From NCBI RefSeq assembly GCF_002994745.2, contig NC_037092.1, positions 26,827,001 to 26,891,000 on the forward strand: a stretch of 64,000 nucleotides of DNA. The letters are read 5' to 3'. Of the stretch, positions 33,911 through 45,060 are shown in pieces. Each line of letters begins with the position of its first letter. Position 1 is the first letter of the stretch. Under the pieces are notes generated by a model. It ran no database searches. It worked only from the letters and a program-made list of their open reading frames with translations, and was not told where the DNA came from. This DNA is from Rosa chinensis. Taxonomy: Eukaryota; Streptophyta; Magnoliopsida; Rosales; Rosaceae. Position numbers and translations under genes: made by a program.

Positions 33911-34470
33911 GGGTTGGGCACGGGCCGGGTTCAATTTATCATTTGCTGGGCCCGGGACCGGCCCATTTTTTATGGTTCAAGGCCAAAGCCCGTTTTACAT
34001 CCAATAGGGACCGGCCCATTTCATTTTGGGCCGGGTTTCAGGGCTTTCGGGCCCAAAATACATGTGTTTTTTTCTTTTTCTTTTTCTTTCCAGATCTCAG
34101 CCCTCTTCTAGCCTTCCTCTTGCTCTTTGGTGGTCTGGGAGGACGAGCACATGTCGGAGTCGGCCTTCCCATCAGCAGCCATGGTACGATCTTAACAGGG
34201 AGAAGAAAAATTATATTAGAAACACCCAAATGAATTGAAAATTTAATTCAATCTACATCAATTTCGTGAAGACGAAGATGTGAACTGAAAACGAAGTCGA
34301 ACACATCTGAGATGAAGTATGGAGATGAAGACGATGCAATTCAATTTACATCGTCACTTACCCATCTGAGATGAAGACAAAATTAGACGAATACGATGTG
34401 AACTCTCTCCGGTGAAGACGAAGACGAAGAGTCGAAGACGATGTGAACTCAAATGAAGATGAACGCGTGT
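33911..34470 (+). mobile_element. hAT remnant inside exon 2 of B3 copy 3
   Basis: Begins TAGGGTTGGGCACGGGCCGGG-like sequence directly after the B3 frame (DQLL) and continues with repeated GGGCCGG/CGGCCCA words to about 34060, typical of hAT subterminal sequence. The tail has GAAGACGAAGA repeats to 34470. No complementary right terminus was found, so it is truncated or deleted on that side. Confidence 0.6.
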
Positions 34471-35066
34471 TAAAGGACTTGCGAGTAAGAAGACTGAGAA
34501 GATTCAAGATCCCACTGGGAGATCATGGCTCGTTAAACTTCCTCTAGAAAGGTATGAATCCAAAGGGTACAGATCTAGTTATGATCGCTGTCACATGGGA
34601 AGAGGTTGGAAAGATTGTCGCAAAGCCAACTAGATATATCGCATGGGGACAACCTCATTTTTTGAGTTTGTCAAGAACAGCATAGTGCAACTTCATATCT
34701 TCAAGAATTGGCATTCCGTAATCCGTGGTACTTGATGCTCCCAACTTCAAAGCATAAAGCTTACTAGGGACCCCCTCATTTTTAAGTTTCAGATTGCATT
34801 GCTTTGTGAAATGTCTTGACGTACTGGAAATATTCGATGCGCATCTTGTACTTGTATAATGTTACTTTCAGTCTCTAGAGCCATGTCTTGTACATATAGT
34901 TGGTTACTTCCATCTAAACCTTTGACCTTCGCTCTTCATAATAACATTATTCTTTGCTTGATTATTTCATATTTTATTTTACAATTTGATGAATGCTCTA
35001 CATTTGAGGGACTTTTAAGGAAATCCCAACATTTTACGATTTATGAGGTATAGATCTATGCCACAC

Positions 35067-35219
35067 TTATCTAGCTAGGCTCCAAAATTGGTATTTTTTT
35101 TCTTTAGGATTTTGAGAGAAATCATACGTCCATTTCTTGAGCTGTGTAATCAACAACAGTGTGCTTGCTTGACAGGAGAGACCACAGACTAAACCAATCC
35201 ACAAGCCCTGCACCCAAAT
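35067..35219 (-). pseudogene. Duplicated terminal exon of the MATE gene
   Basis: Minus strand: [20 protein letters not shown], then [21 protein letters not shown], preceded by a TGCAG acceptor. It copies the functional last exon (35324-35473), with a frameshift after NPKE that changes the C-terminus to [10 protein letters not shown]. The duplicated unit includes flanking DNA (about 35028-35297 against 35298-35530). It lies downstream of the normal stop codon and polyadenylation region, so use would require skipping the proximal exon. Confidence 0.85.
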
Positions 35220-35323
35220 TAAACCAAAAAAGCAACCAAAAATATTTTGAATTGAACTGTGAACTAAAAAGCCAACTTTTAAAGCATAGTAACTCAACAT
35301 TTTACAATTTATGAGGCATAGAT

Positions 35324-37504
35324 CTATGCCACACTTATGTAGCTAGGCTCCAAAATTGGTTCTCTTTCTTTGGGATTTTGAGAGAAATCAGATGTCCATT
35401 TCTTGAGCTGTGTAATCAACAACAGTGTGCTTGCTTGACAGAAGAGACCACAGATTAAACCAATCCATAAGCCCTGCACCCCAATTAAACCACAAAAAAA
35501 AAAAAAATGAATTGAACTCTGAAACAAAAGAAGAATGAACTTGCTATATAAATTTGATTACCTTGGCATAAAGTTTGAACTCAAATCCAAGAAGACCAGC
35601 AATTGTCATGCCAATAAAGTAGAATGTTCCCAAGTTCACATACACAGCCAAGTGCTGCCACCCACATCCTCTTGCCACACCTGAATATAACCATAACCAC
35701 TAAATCTACACCAAGAAATAACCAGAAAACTAAAGAAAACAAAGCTCAAATAGAAAATCTCGACTGTTAATCTTCACCTGAAAAGACACCTTGCAAGGAA
35801 TCAAGAATTATTGAAACTGCAAGAAGTGGTGTCATAGAAGCAAAATCCTCTATCAGTACTGAATAATTTGAACTGCTGTCAATGAAGAAGCGTGCCCAGA
35901 TATTGTGACCAAATGTCAAAGCCAGAACAATTGTGAAAGAAAGAATCAGTGAGAGCTTAAGAGTCACAAGCATTGCATTCTTTGCTCGACCTGGGTTGCC
36001 TGCCCCCAATTCATTTGACACCCTTGTACTGCTACCACAATATGTGAACTCTGTTATAAACAATGTATATATCGTAAAACTGGAAGGAATTGAAAAACTT
36101 GGGAGTTTTACTCCACTTACCTAGCAGTAACACTGAGGCCATATGTAACCATGTAACCAATTTCTTGTGTGTTCACACTGACGAATAATCAAAAAGTGGC
36201 TATTTGAGTTAGACAGAACTAACAGGCTGAAGCAATAAAAACCTACAGAAAAATGTAATTGAAGCTGACCACATTGCAAGTAGTGAAGTTGTTCTCGTCG
36301 AGTTTGGCATCAATCCTCCCATAAACACAAGAATCTCGAAAGCCCACTCCTCCAAACTAAAGTGATAAAAGAACAGAAAATGTAATCTTATTTAAACGTC
36401 AAGCACTAGTAACAGATGCAATGTTCACAAACAGATACAGTTTCAAATGTTATGTTGCTATACTATCAATAGGCTTTATTGATGATCATGTAGAATCTTG
36501 TTTGCATTTGCAATTTTGAATCCCAATACTTGTCAGATATGATATAGTGCAATCGAGTTTATTACTAGATCAAGATAAAGTAATGAAACATATAAGGAGG
36601 TGCACTTACCATTCCATTGTTGCAGACGGAAGGGCAAGTTTCAAACCAGTCATGATATATTGGAATGGTTCTAATGAAAATCCTTCCCATGTATGCTCAA
36701 AATTCTTTGCAAAACTAACATGGAAGGCCAACATAAGAACCGATATCCACAGAGTAACTGAAGCTGCTAGTGGAGCTCCCTTGAAACCAAGAGATGTCCA
36801 ATGTACTAAACCATAAGTGATGGCAATATGAATTACAATGGAGATCATGGAGAAGACCATTGGCATGACATAGATGGATTGTGTCTGAAGGAATCTCAAG
36901 ATGTTTTGCAGGAGGCCATATGCAAATAATCCGGGAATTAGAAATTTCAAGAAAAGAGCTGCAGATTTTGCAATTTGAGGATCTTGATGGAGGAAAATAA
37001 GTATTGGTTCTGTATACAACCAAATTACAGATATGATGGAGCAGAATAGGAAAGATATGATACAAGAAGCTTGTAGATAAATCCCCAACATTCTATATGA
37101 CTTTGCACCAAACCCTTGCCCACAAAGTGTCTCAAGAGCTCCACTTAATCCAACCTACACCAAGAAGTGATACACAAATAAAAATAGGTATATCCCTTGC
37201 TAAACGTTGTGTCATGTTAAGTGGTCAAACTGTCTAGCAAGAGAACATTTCGACTGAGAATTTACCACAAATGCAAAACCTGTAACATTGGCCCATGAAT
37301 TGGCCAAGGTTGCACCAGCTAAGGGAAGCTCACCAAGGTGGCCAGCAAACATGACAGACACCAATGTGATCAAGGAGAAGAATAAATTGGTGAGAATTGC
37401 TGGCAACGAAAACAAGACCTGTTCCTTAGCCTCCTCAACGTCTAATAGTATCTTACAACATGTTCCTGTTGATGTTTCTTCTCCATGGCCTTCTTCGTTG
37501 ACAC
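35324..37504 (-). CDS. MATE/DETOXIFICATION efflux transporter, first coding exon not identified
   Basis: Seven exons on the minus strand: 37504-37266, 37154-36610, 36356-36270, 36177-36121, 36028-35778, 35680-35562 and 35473-35324, in phase and encoding about 481 residues. Family signatures in order: [120 protein letters not shown] proteins exchange protons for organic cations and secondary metabolites across the plasma or vacuolar membrane with twelve helices. The first exon found lacks an ATG: upstream in frame is a TAG, so a short 5' exon must lie to the right, possibly lost near the LINE fragment. Otherwise undamaged. Confidence 0.85.
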
Positions 37505-37818
37505 CTGCCTATAGTATAGGTGCATTAGTAATGTCTTCAAATTGAAACTACTGTGAAAGTTTTGCATACGAATTCCCAGAATACAGAAATTCGTCATTTT
37601 CCAATTTCCAATTTTTATTTGAACATATTGGTGCAGCAATTCAAAAACAACAATGCCGACCATGTATTTTTACGCAACTAGGGTTTCGATGTGTATGTCT
37701 ATAGGATGCATGCAATTACGTGCAACGGTTGTAGTTGGGTCACAAAAACCAACTCAAATTCTTGAAAAGAAAAAAGCAAACAAACAGAGTTAGAAGATGG
37801 CTCAGATTTTATGGGGAA

Positions 37819-38237
37819 GTCTCACTAGTTTAGTATAACGAACTCCATGCAGAAACTGGAAAACTTCCCCTATCATCGATGAAATCAGAAGAGGCGCCAT
37901 GTTGTTCGATCAAGTCTCCTGGGAATGGATTCTCCGTGAAGCGAATTGAGATGCTCACGAAGCGGCCACGCTTGCCAATCGGATGGCTGGTCTTAACAGA
38001 CGGGACAATAGGCCATCACCGTCCGTGACTCTGGTGCTCCGGAACGATGGCCTTCCCTGTCCTATTGAGCTGGGGAACCAGCTGTTTTTATTTCTGTTTT
38101 TGGTTGTTATTATAGACGGTGTCACGGTGATAAAACAAAACCTTTCTATTTGCTTCGTTGTATCTGGGCCTTTGCAGTGTTGGGCTCTGTTTGGGCTTTG
38201 CCCTTTAATGAAATGCTTCTTTCATCAAAAAAAGAAA
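37819..38237 (+). mobile_element. 5'-truncated LINE with RNase H C-terminus
   Basis: Frame: RNWKTSPIIDEIRRGAMLFD, then VSWEWILREAN*DAHEAATLA and NRMAGLNRRD. REAN.DAHEAA is the last RNase H motif of plant L1-type LINEs, here with an in-frame TGA. A T-rich 3' untranslated region ends CCTTTAATGAAATGCTTC and CATC plus poly(A). It lies just upstream of the MATE gene's 5' end. Confidence 0.7.
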
Positions 38238-38639
38238 ACTCAATGCATCAACGTACTAGTAGAGCTATATACGACTAATATGTATACGTGCTACTATTGC
38301 CACTCTACCATTTTCTTTGTTTACCCTACAAATATTTGAATTATTGAAAGACTATATTGCCCAAATGCAAAATGACTAATAAGTACACTAATTTTCTAAA
38401 ATTTAAATCTTTAATGAAAACTAAATACATAACTAATTAAATACAAAACTACTTAATTTCTCTTTTGATAACATTAATCTTCATCCTCTCCATCCAAATT
38501 TCAATTTCTTTTTGTTTTGCCCAAAAATGGTGCTTCTCTCATTGTCTCGTTAAAAACTTTGCCAAGTAACAAAAACCCAATGGAACAAAAATAACCTCGG
38601 TCGAAGGGGAAAAAGAGCACAACACACCCTTCACGTTTC

Positions 38640-41600
38640 GAGATTTACATGTAGACATCTCCCCCTTATGACTACGGTCATGGGAGTTCGGATAACTTCC
38701 GCAAACGACGCTACCAACATGTTCCTCGAAAGTGGAATTTAGGCAATGACTTAGTGATCAAGTCTGCCACACTGTCCTCAGATTGAACCTAGGTCACTTT
38801 GATCTTGAGGAGAGTTTGTTGTTGCTAATTATCCTTAGTGATGTCGCTTTTGATGTAGCCTTGCTTCATTTGTTCAAAATAAGCAGCATTATCCTAAATG
38901 CTCGTAGACTCATCTGTGGTAGACTTCAAACCACAATTGTTCGAACATGTGTAATTATGGATCCAATCTATAAACATTCACGAACTACTTCGTGAAGAGT
39001 AATAATCTGATTAATCTCTGCATTGTTTGAAGATATAGCGACTAGGGTCTGTTTTGTAGACTTCCAAGATATCACGGTCTTTACCCATGGTGAACACTTA
39101 ACCAGTTTGGGAATGACCTTTGTATGGGTCAGAGAGATACCCAACATCAGCAAAACCTTCCAAAACACATGTTGTTTTGGGATGGGGATAGAGGAAGTAG
39201 GCCAGTGTTGGCGGCGTTCTTGGTGTGTGATGGGTCCGAATCCATTAGAACAAGCCCATATCAATCGTACATCAAGTACCGAAAAATATCTTTTACACCA
39301 ATCCAATGGCGTCGCGTGGTGAACACTTAACCAATTTGGGAATGACCTTTGTGTGGGTCAAAGAGATACCCAACATCAGCAAAACCTTCCAAAACACATG
39401 TTGTTTTGGGATGGGGATAGAGGAAGTAGGCCAGTGTTGGCGGCGTTCCTGGTGTGTGATGGGTCCGAATCCATCGTCTCTCTTTAGGGATAGAACAAGC
39501 CCATATCAATCGTACATCAAGTACCGAAAGATATCTTTTACACAAATCCAATGGCGTTGCGTTGGCACAAACCTATACCTTAGCTAACAAGTTCACTGCA
39601 AATGAGATGTCCCGTCTTGTGCATCGAGCTAAGTACAATAATGCGCCTATTGTACTTAAGTAAGATACTTCTGCCTTTAGCACATCTTCGTCATCATCCT
39701 TTGGACGAAGAGGATCCTTTTTAGGATCAAGACTACGGACGATCATGAGGGTGTTTGAAGGCTTGACCTTGTCAAAATTCCTAAGCATCTATCAACACGA
39801 TGCTCAAGTTCCAAATCGAGACATAATCGTGTTCTCCCAAAATCCTTCATCTCAAACTCGGATTTCAAATGTTCAACGGTTTCCCTTAACTCTGGCTTCC
39901 AATGAAGATCATGTCCAACATGAACCGTGATAGAATCGGAAACTTGTTATGGAAACGTGCGGGCATATCCCTTCCCAAGTAGTCACTTTAGTGAGCGTTT
40001 CAATCTTATTGCAAACATGCTCCGTGGTCTAGAGCCACTTGACTTAGGTAAACGAAATTCACCATGAACCTTCACGTATATTCCATATCTAGATACCCAT
40101 AGAGATACGTAGTGACCACATTCGTAAGCTGCATTATCAGTTATTTGGAAACTACCAAACTGACAGGGCAGTGAAGTGCAATGATATCCATTACGAGAGA
40201 AGATATCTCATCGTAGTCGATTCCAGGGCGTTTTGTGAGAAGTCTTGCGCCATAAGGCGAGATTACCATCTCTTTTTTCTCATCACGCTTTCAAACGAAG
40301 ACCCATTAGTCAATAGGTTTTATGTTAGGAGGTATTTGCATCACTGGCTCAAAAACCTTCATCTTCGTTAGAGAATCTAACTTAACCTGGATCGCATCTT
40401 TCCATTTAGGCCAAATTTCTCTACATTGGCATTCATTCATCAACGGAGCGTGGTTCAATATCATCGGACTCAACAAACTCATGCACAATGAAATGCGCAA
40501 CTACATCATCAATTATGATAGAGTTTATATCCCACGTCTCATGTACACTAGTGTAATTTTCATAGAGCTCTATATTCTCAGGAATAGGTTCTGACATTAA
40601 GGCGTCCCCCAACGATAACCATAATCCAGAAGATTCTCATGAGACTTATTTTTTTTTTTTTTAGTCTTGATGATCAAAGGATAGGAATGTGCCAAAGTAT
40701 CCTTTGAATCCACGGGCCTCCCACTCATCCTAGCTGGGGCTAAGGCCTATAACTCTAGAGTGCCACTCTCTTTGGTGTTGGCGTCATGCCTACCTCTGTG
40801 TAGGGTGGCGCTATGTCCTCTCGTAGCGACGTACTTCCTTGCAGGCATATTTGCAGCAGATGTGTGATCTCGTCACTTTAGTAGGGATTGGGATGAGACA
40901 TAGTGGGGACAGACCACGACAATTCCTGTCGTTCCTGCTGAACATCTGTGTTCTTATCTCCCCCTAACGACGGGAAGACTGTCTCATCAAAGTGACATCC
41001 GCAAATCTAGCAGTAAGGAGATCGCCTTGTAAGGCATTAAGTGGCGGACGATTGTTGGAGTTTCAAATCCAACTGAGTTGCCCATTCGTTTGTAAGGACC
41101 CACCATAGAGCATTGTGGTGGCGCAATTGGCACATAAATGGCACACTCAAATATGCGTAAGTATGATACTTGTACCCAGTCACTAGCTGTAATGCAGAGG
41201 TAGATTGAGTGGCAGTGGGTCGTAGACGAATTAGCATAGTTGCATGCAATATTGCATCACCCCAAGAGGATATGAGGAGATTGGTGCGCATTACCAATGT
41301 CCGGACTACCATCGTAGTAGTTTCCGCGAGACCATTTGGGTTTGTACATGGGAATATGATGTCCAACATTAGTCCCATTGCAATAACCATCGAAAGTCTT
41401 CGATGTAAACTCTCTAGCATAGTCAAATCCAACTGAATAAATAGGATGTTCCGGGGAGTTAGCCCGTTGTTGTATGATATGTGCTAGGAATGTAGCATAA
41501 GCAGCATTTACAGGTGGAAAATGGCACAATACGTGACCAGCGTGTTTGCGTGTCAACCAACATTATGAGATATTTAAACGTCAGCAAGTTGGTTGAACTA

Positions 41601-42210
41601 GTCCACAAAATCCCCATTGATTCTATGTAAGAATAGAATGAGTAATTTTATTGTCTTCGCATAGGACGGTCTCAGTCCTAATTTCCCTAAGGAACATGCT
41701 TTGTACATTGAGCGATAGGCCTTAGAAGCAACCAATGAGGATTGTGGCCAGGCCTGCGCGTCTGAAACGCTATTTGAAGCAAAGTTGGGGATTGCAGCAT
41801 CACCTGGGGCGCCCTCACCATGATGTACGCCATCCATGGAGTCATGGATAGGGACTGTGCCAGCCCTAGGCTGGTGGCGGCGCCATAGGCTGCAGCGGCT
41901 GTCACACTTGGTCCAGGAATCAACTTTTGATTCATGCTTCGTTTCGCTAGAGATAATTGATGTCCGTGTGAAGTCTTTAGTAGACGGACCATCATATTAT
42001 GACTAGGATGACCTATCCTATCGTGACAAAGCCAATATGTATCTAAATCCAAGAGATATTCTCTCATAACTTTATTGGATTTAATAGCTCGAATAGTGAC
42101 ATAGAGTCCACTAAAGAGACACATAAACTTCTCTAAGATGCGCCTTTGTTCGCAATCATTAGAGGAATTGCAAAGGAACTCATTTCCATTCTCTATATGC
42201 ATTTTCTCAT
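38640..42210 (-). pseudogene. copia-2 pol remnant
   Basis: Recognisable pieces on the minus strand: pre-integrase at about 42110-41990 (YWLCHDRIGHPSHNMMVRLL) and 41720-41640 (CSLGKLGLRPSYAK); integrase at about 41556-41050 (FDYAREFTSKTFDGY, ALVIRLRPTA-like MLIRLRPTA); start of reverse transcriptase at 40500-40306 (WPKWKDAIQVKLDSLTKM); late reverse transcriptase and RNase H at 39788-38970 (KDDDEDVLKAEVSYLSTIGALLYLARCTRRDI in pieces). Frames change repeatedly, and a 229-bp tandem duplication lies within the RNase H part. Confidence 0.82.
39092..39560 (-). repeat. 229-bp tandem duplication within copia-2
   Basis: GAACACTTAACCA(G/A)TTTGGG at 39092 recurs at 39321 and the following sequence repeats almost exactly, including CCTTCCAAAACACATG and AGGAAGTAGGCCAGTG. 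The second unit carries an extra 18 bp or so (TCGTCTCTCTTTAGGGA) near 39475. It is a local duplication inside a dead element. Confidence 0.9.
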
Positions 42211-42851
42211 GGAATCCGTTGGTTATTCATAGGTGCGATTTTCCCTAGGAGCGTAGAGAGTTTCTGTGACAATAATCAAGGTGCCATTTGGCAAGGGGAA
42301 CTTGGGCTATTCCATGTACTTGAATTAATACTGATGGCCCAGCCATCGTACTCACAAAGTCATACGCTCAGAATCAAAATGGAGTCATAATGAAAAGAAC
42401 TCAAAATTTTATTCATAAGTCAACAGAGTTACATCATTGTCTCTTTGACCAATGAAAATCTAATCCAAAATGCTAGCTAATGCAAAACAATGGTAGTCGT
42501 CTAAGTTCTTTCGGTAATTCCAAAATAAATGTGACCAGGTGAGTAGAGAGATGTCGATGGAGCAAGACTCGCTTAAGTACCACTAATCTCAGAACCTTCT
42601 TAGACATCACACTTACTTTGGGTTAGCCTACTTTGAAGAAAGACTAAACCATTGGCATTAACTACAAAAATATATGGCAATTGCCTATTACATCTCTTGG
42701 AAAATAAAAAGACTTAATCGAAATTGCCAGTCTCTGGATCTTGGCCTTTGAAGTCTTCAACCCTTAGAGCAAGATCATCATCTTGATCTTCTTGCTCCAT
42801 GTAATTTGTTTCCCTTTCTTCACGATACGTCTTGTACGCGTTAGCAACATT

Positions 42852-43838
42852 CTAGGGTGCATTACATGCTTTAGCCCAATGTCCGGACGCTCCACATCGA
42901 AAACAAGCATCATCATGGTCAGGCTCCCTTGATTGAGGTGCGCCTAGGGCGCGTTGAGGATGGCTATGATCCTTGGTGGCGCCACCACCATAGCCGGAGG
43001 CTCTTCCTCTCTCTCTCTTCACACGTTGGCCTCTACTGTTCCGTGCACGCCTATCTTGGCGATTTCCTTCCTCTTTGGGGTTAGAATATGGACCAAAACG
43101 TCCAAAATAATCCCTTTCCTTAGGGTTTCGCTCCTGGTACCCTCCCTTAGGGGCGCGACTATAATTAGACTCCGGAATTGGCTTTTCTCCCACGGGTCTA
43201 GAGTTATAGTTCTTCACAAGTATGTTTTCGTGCTTTTCAGCTACGTTCATGGCTCCGATAAGCTCATGAAATCTTGTGATGTGTCCAGCATTGACATCAA
43301 TCCTATAGTTCTTGGCTATCATCAATGCAGAGACGGGGAAGGTAGAGAGAGTCTTCTCGATCAACATCGTATCAGTGATTTTCTGCCCACAGAATTCCAT
43401 CAAAGACTTGATACGAAGTGCTTCTGAATTGTAGTCAAGTCCAGACTTGAAATCACAGAAGCGGAGGCTATGCCATCTCACTTCTCAATCAGGAAGCAGG
43501 GAGTCACGAACGTTGCCAAAACGCTGCTTGAGTTCTACCCACAGTTTTCTGGGGTCTTCCTCATTGAGGTACTCATTCTGAAGCGCGTCATTCTTGTCCC
43601 TTGTCATGAGAATTATGGATTTAGCTTCATTGGCCTCTCTCTTAGCTCTATTTGCTTCAAAAGTGGCAGCTTGTTGAGGAGTAAGCAAGTTCTGACTTGG
43701 CTCTTGGATCGTACTTAGGATCCCATCAGCCTTAAGATGCTGGCGCACATCACGGACCCACTTGTGGTATCCTGCGCCTGTTGTCTCTAGTGGAGCGAAG
43801 CTCAACTTGTTCAGGTTATTCATCCTGAAAAACAACAA
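42852..43838 (-). pseudogene. gag: copia-2 gag with one in-frame stop
   Basis: Starts at 43838 or the MNNLNKL methionine. The N-terminal domain reads KLSFAPLETTGAGYHKWVRD; a single TGA after RFGNVRDSLLPD (about 43483) is followed in the same frame by RWHSLRFCDFKSGLDYNSEA. A basic Arg/Gly-rich region (RARNSRGQRVKRERGRASGY) precedes the zinc knuckle CFRCGASGHWAKAC near the end. Apart from that stop the gag frame is well kept, in contrast to pol. Confidence 0.85.
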
Positions 43839-43895
43839 AAGATTAGGGTTAGTTTCGGAGAGAAAAGGCTACCACGAAAAACAATAAAAATTTCT

Positions 43896-44083
43896 GAGCG
43901 TAGTCGCTTTCAAAAAATTAGGAATTTCCGAGCGTAGTCGTTTCCAAGAAATTTGATTTCAAGAGGGGTTGGATTAGATCGAAACAATGATGTTTGTGGT
44001 TGATCGTTTTATCTCAACAAACTCAAAGTTTGGAGGACTCTACAAGCTCTAAGCTTGGAGTGAGCACGAACCCCCACAGTTCG
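43896..44083 (-). repeat. Hairpin array in the copia-2 gag leader
   Basis: Three short perfect hairpins with different stems: CAAAC/GTTTG (44018-44032), CAAGC/GCTTG (44043-44057) and CGAAC/GTTCG (44067-44083), about 25 bp apart. Two copies of GAGCGTAGTCG (43896 and 43930) with weaker AGCG/CGCT-type pairing lie between them and gag. The position matches the copia-1 array: in the leader, just upstream of gag. The loop sequences differ from those of copia-1. Confidence 0.65.
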
Positions 44084-44844
44084 GCTTAATTTGATCTCCC
44101 CTATGATGTAGAAATTGGGGTAGAAGAAGGGAGGTTGCAAGTCCCCGATAAAAAAGAAGAGAAATTGAATTAAAAACTCTAAAAAAAGGGGAACTTTTAG
44201 AAAAAAATACCTCTAAATAGGTCGTCTGAAAATTTGGTCTGAAAAAGTCGCTGGAAAAATGCCAGAAAAGTGGCTTAAAAAGTGGTCGGAAAGTTGACCG
44301 GTGCTGACGAGGCGCTGGGGTCCGCTGCTGACGTGGCTGCTAACTGAACGCAAGAGCTGACGTGACAGTGCTGATGTGGCGGTGGGCTTCTGGGCTCCTT
44401 GGTCTTCTGGGCCGAGTGCTTGGCTTATTTTGCTGTTGGGCCGAGCTGGTCTCCTTCTGCTTCTGGGCCGGACTGCTTCTGATTCTTCTGGGCTGGGTTG
44501 CACAAGGCTTGAGGCAGGAGCTGGAGATGCAGGCGGCGGTTCAAAAGTGCAGCAAGTTCAGGTGGCCGGTCCGGGTATATTTTGGCCAGTTCCGGGAATA
44601 ATTTTTCCGGTTTCGGGAACTTGGGATCAAAACTCTTCTGATGGTGCAGTGTGGCGGTCTGAGGATGAGGAAAAAGCTTTGAACCGGGCAGGGAAACTTC
44701 TGTCACTTCCGGATGCCGGTTCAGTGTTTTTCCGACCGGTTCTGGACTCTTGGAGTTGAGAGCTTCAAGGTGGGCGGCGGAGGGTGCTGGGATATGAGGG
44801 CTACGAATTTAAGGTTTCAGGGTTAGGGCTTTATGCTGATAACG

Positions 44845-45060
44845 TGTTGTAGAGAATTGATATTTTAGAGAGAATTGCTGTGTGTTCTCATTCATAATAG
44901 TATATAGAGGATTACAAGGTATAGAATCTGAATTGTATAAGGAAATATAATCATACAATCAATAAATATCTCTAAGATTCTCCGAGATTATCTCTAATTA
45001 AAACCTTATTACCACTAGGTCAAGTAACCTAGAGTTTGAGGTAAACACAAAGTAGATATT
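44845..45060 (-). promoter_or_regulatory. 5' LTR of copia-2 (outer edge approximate)
   Basis: Inner edge TGTTGTAGAGAATTGATATT at 44845, next to the CGTTATCAGC priming-site word. In the element's sense it has a TATA-like CTATATACTAT near 44905. The outer end could not be fixed because no second LTR or target duplication is available. Confidence 0.6.

Larger units (their letters stand above)
27578..34756 (+). pseudogene. REM-type B3 gene copy 3, split by transposons
   Basis: Exon 1 (27578-27658) is open: MGWKPIKRFPKKQSFFKVLLG. Exon 2 starts at 29638, is cut at 29667 by a 4.1-kb CACTA element, resumes at 33772 (HFANVLLRGH-type region, then WDVELERRENGLLLNNGWQSFVKDQLL) and is cut again at 33911 by a hAT remnant. 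Exon 3 is not found. Part of the second B3 domain survives at about 34478-34756 (SKKTEKIQDPTGRSW, GRGWKDCRKAN), with a stop after KAN and a frameshift. Intron 1 also holds a hAT element and a retroposon. No functional protein is possible. Confidence 0.85.
38510..45060 (-). mobile_element. Decayed Ty1/copia element (copia-2)
   Basis: Minus-strand gag and pol remnants, a 5' LTR start at 44845 with the same CGTTATCAGCAT word next to it as copia-1, and 3'-end words shared with copia-1 (TCTCGTTAAAAAC, AATAACC(C/T)(C/T)GGTCGAAGG, AAAAGAGCACAAC near 38545-38620). No 3' LTR is found left of 38510, so that end is deleted. Much more decayed than copia-1. Confidence 0.85.

Noticed and set aside
37442..37663. 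73-codon minus-strand frame overlapping the MATE first exon
   Set aside because: It is in a different frame from the MATE coding sequence and reads through the splice acceptor.
38341..38510. 3' LTR of copia-2
   Set aside because: Compared by eye with 44845-45060; no similarity, so the 3' LTR is absent.
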